Shown here: in pieces, positions 27,479 to 28,556 of the stretch | Position numbering within the stretch: position 1 is the stretch's first letter | Layout: each line of letters begins with the position of its first letter | IMG/VR virus record: IMGVR_UViG_3300043331_000326 | Coordinates: 1-28,556 of that record | Strand: one strand, 5' to 3' | Source: a virus | DNA: 28,556 nt | Program-made: the position numbers and the translations under genes | The notes under the pieces: model-generated | The model's input: the letters and a program-made list of their open reading frames with translations, nothing else | Databases searched by the model: none | What the model was told of the DNA's origin: nothing

Positions 27479-28556
27479 ATGGGACTCAAGACCGATCTCG
27501 TCGACGCCCGCGGCGTCCTCGAGCAGAAGCAGGCCACGCTCGGCAAGATCTTCGAGCAGGCCGGCAGCGACCTGGACATGTCCAAGGTCACCGAGATCGA
27601 AGGCGACACCGGCGCCAAGGTCGACGCGATCCGCTCGCTCAACGAGGAGATCACGGAGAAGACCAAGGACGTCGAGCGGCTCGTCGACGCGATCCGGGCG
27701 CAGGAGGAGAGCGAGCGCCGCAAGGAGCGCGACGACGACGAGGCAACGATCCGCCACCCCGGTGGCAAGGGCGGTGCCAAGGAGCAGCCCCAGACCAAGA
27801 CCCTGGGTGAGCTCTTCGTCGAGAGCCGTCAGTACACCGAGGCGAAGGACAAGTCGAACATCCAGATCGACCTGCCCGACGTCGAGATGAAGACACTGAT
27901 GACCACGTCGGCCGGGTGGGCTCCCGAGACCACTCGCGGCCCGCGGCTGGTCGACTACGTCACGCGTCCGGTGCAGGTGACCGACACGATCCCCTCCACG
28001 ACCACCAACCAGGTGGCCATCAAGTACATGGAGGAGACCACCTTCACGAACGCCGCCGCCGAGGTGGCCGAGGGTGGGACGAAGCCCGAAGCCGCTCTGG
28101 CGCTCACCGAGCGCAGCGACCCGGTCCAGAAGATCGCCGTCTGGATCCCGGTCACGGACGAGCAGCTGGAGGACGTCTCGCAGGTCCAGGGGTACATCAC
28201 CAACCGGCTGACCTTCATGGTCCGCCAGCGCCTGGACACGCAGATCCTCGTCGGCAACGGCACCAGCCCGAACCTCTCCGGCCTGCTGGACCGCTCCGGC
28301 ATCCAGACGCAGGACGGCACGGGCGACCCGATCCCCGACGCCATGTACAAGGCGATGACGAAGGTGCGACTGACCGGCGCGGGCAACGGCGGCGGCATCG
28401 CGAACGTCATGTACATGAACCCGCTCGACTGGCAGGAGGTCCGCCTCCTCAAGACCGTCGACGGCGTCTACATCTGGGGTGCCCCGAGCGACATCGGTCC
28501 CGCCCGCATGTGGGGGCTGACGGTCGTCGAGGCTGAGGGGCTCACGCAGGGCACCG
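27479..28556 (+). CDS. Major capsid protein, HK97 fold, cut by window end
   Basis: ATG 27479 follows AGGAGG (27463-27468) and opens 359 codons without a stop before the window ends. Residues 1-95 are a charged coiled-coil (RGVLEQKQATLGKIFEQAGS and LNEEITEKTKDVERLVDAIR), the delta domain that acts as an internal scaffold and is removed by the protease upstream. A linker with RHPGGKGGAKEQP follows. The rest reads as the HK97 fold: TTSAGWAPETTRGPRLVDYV, EETTFTNAAAEVAEGG, KIAVWIPVTDEQLEDV, LIGNGTSPNLSG-like (ILVGNGTSPNLSG) and MNPLDWQEVRLLKT. No separate scaffold gene is needed. Confidence 0.95.
   Translation, partial: MGLKTDLVDARGVLEQKQATLGKIFEQAGSDLDMSKVTEIEGDTGAKVDAIRSLNEEITEKTKDVERLVDAIRAQEESERRKERDDDEATIRHPGGKGGAKEQPQTKTLGELFVESRQYTEAKDKSNIQIDLPDVEMKTLMTTSAGWAPETTRGPRLVDYVTRPVQVTDTIPSTTTNQVAIKYMEETTFTNAAAEVAEGGTKPEAALALTERSDPVQKIAVWIPVTDEQLEDVSQVQGYITNRLTFMVRQRLDTQILVGNGTSPNLSGLLDRSGIQTQDGTGDPIPDAMYKAMTKVRLTGAGNGGGIANVMYMNPLDWQEVRLLKTVDGVYIWGAPSDIGPARMWGLTVVEAEGLTQGT

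Overview
The window is a GC-rich stretch of a tailed double-stranded DNA phage (or prophage-like contig). Every convincing gene lies on the + strand, most are packed with 1-14 base overlaps (ATGA, GTGA, TGATG), and a complete replication, recombination and nucleotide module leads into an HK97-type packaging and capsid module. The high GC content, frequent GTG starts, the flavin-dependent thymidylate synthase ThyX and the DnaE-type polymerase suggest a phage of an actinobacterium. The host itself cannot be read from the sequence.

Layout. (1) 1-511: the end of an unrecognised gene and a small two-helix membrane protein that may be a holin. (2) 562-5855: small early-type genes (a basic DNA-binding protein, a DUF6011-like Cys protein, a zinc ribbon and several unknowns) and a SNF2-type helicase. 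Several transcription units here start with a promoter and a characteristic leader element. (3) 5864-17486: one long replication and nucleotide operon: Cas4-like nuclease, Sak4-like RecA-fold ATPase, an ssDNA-binding-type protein with two SAP domains, a primase fused to an MCM-like AAA+ helicase, nucleoside 2-deoxyribosyltransferase, an HD phosphohydrolase, a DnaE-type polymerase and ThyX. (4) 17489-20318: exported or envelope-type proteins, including one with an HExxH metalloprotease motif. This group partly has its own promoter with a palindrome in its core. (5) 20329-22387: a winged-helix-like regulator candidate, small unknowns and a RuvC-like resolvase. From about 20690 the codon use is visibly different. 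(6) 22420-28556: small terminase candidate, a small membrane protein, large terminase, a portal fused to a MuF-like domain, prohead protease, and a major capsid protein cut by the window end.

The most distinctive signal is regulatory. Six places carry a two-part leader, TAGT-like then TAGGAG, whose two halves are always exactly 10 bases apart. It sits just before start codons, usually behind a -35 TTGC(G/T)(C/T) and a -10 TAnnnT 16-17 bases apart. One copy belongs to a perfect 47-base duplication that flanks a single gene. Another copy sits before an AAG where the start codon should be, in frame with the gene that follows. The other main observations are the primase-MCM fusion, the tandem-SAP protein, the exported metalloprotease operon, and two places where reading frames or starts are unconventional (19734-19781 and 23039-23266).

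No tRNA, rRNA, CRISPR array, integrase or insertion sequence was seen. All function calls come from reading motifs by eye, without database searches.
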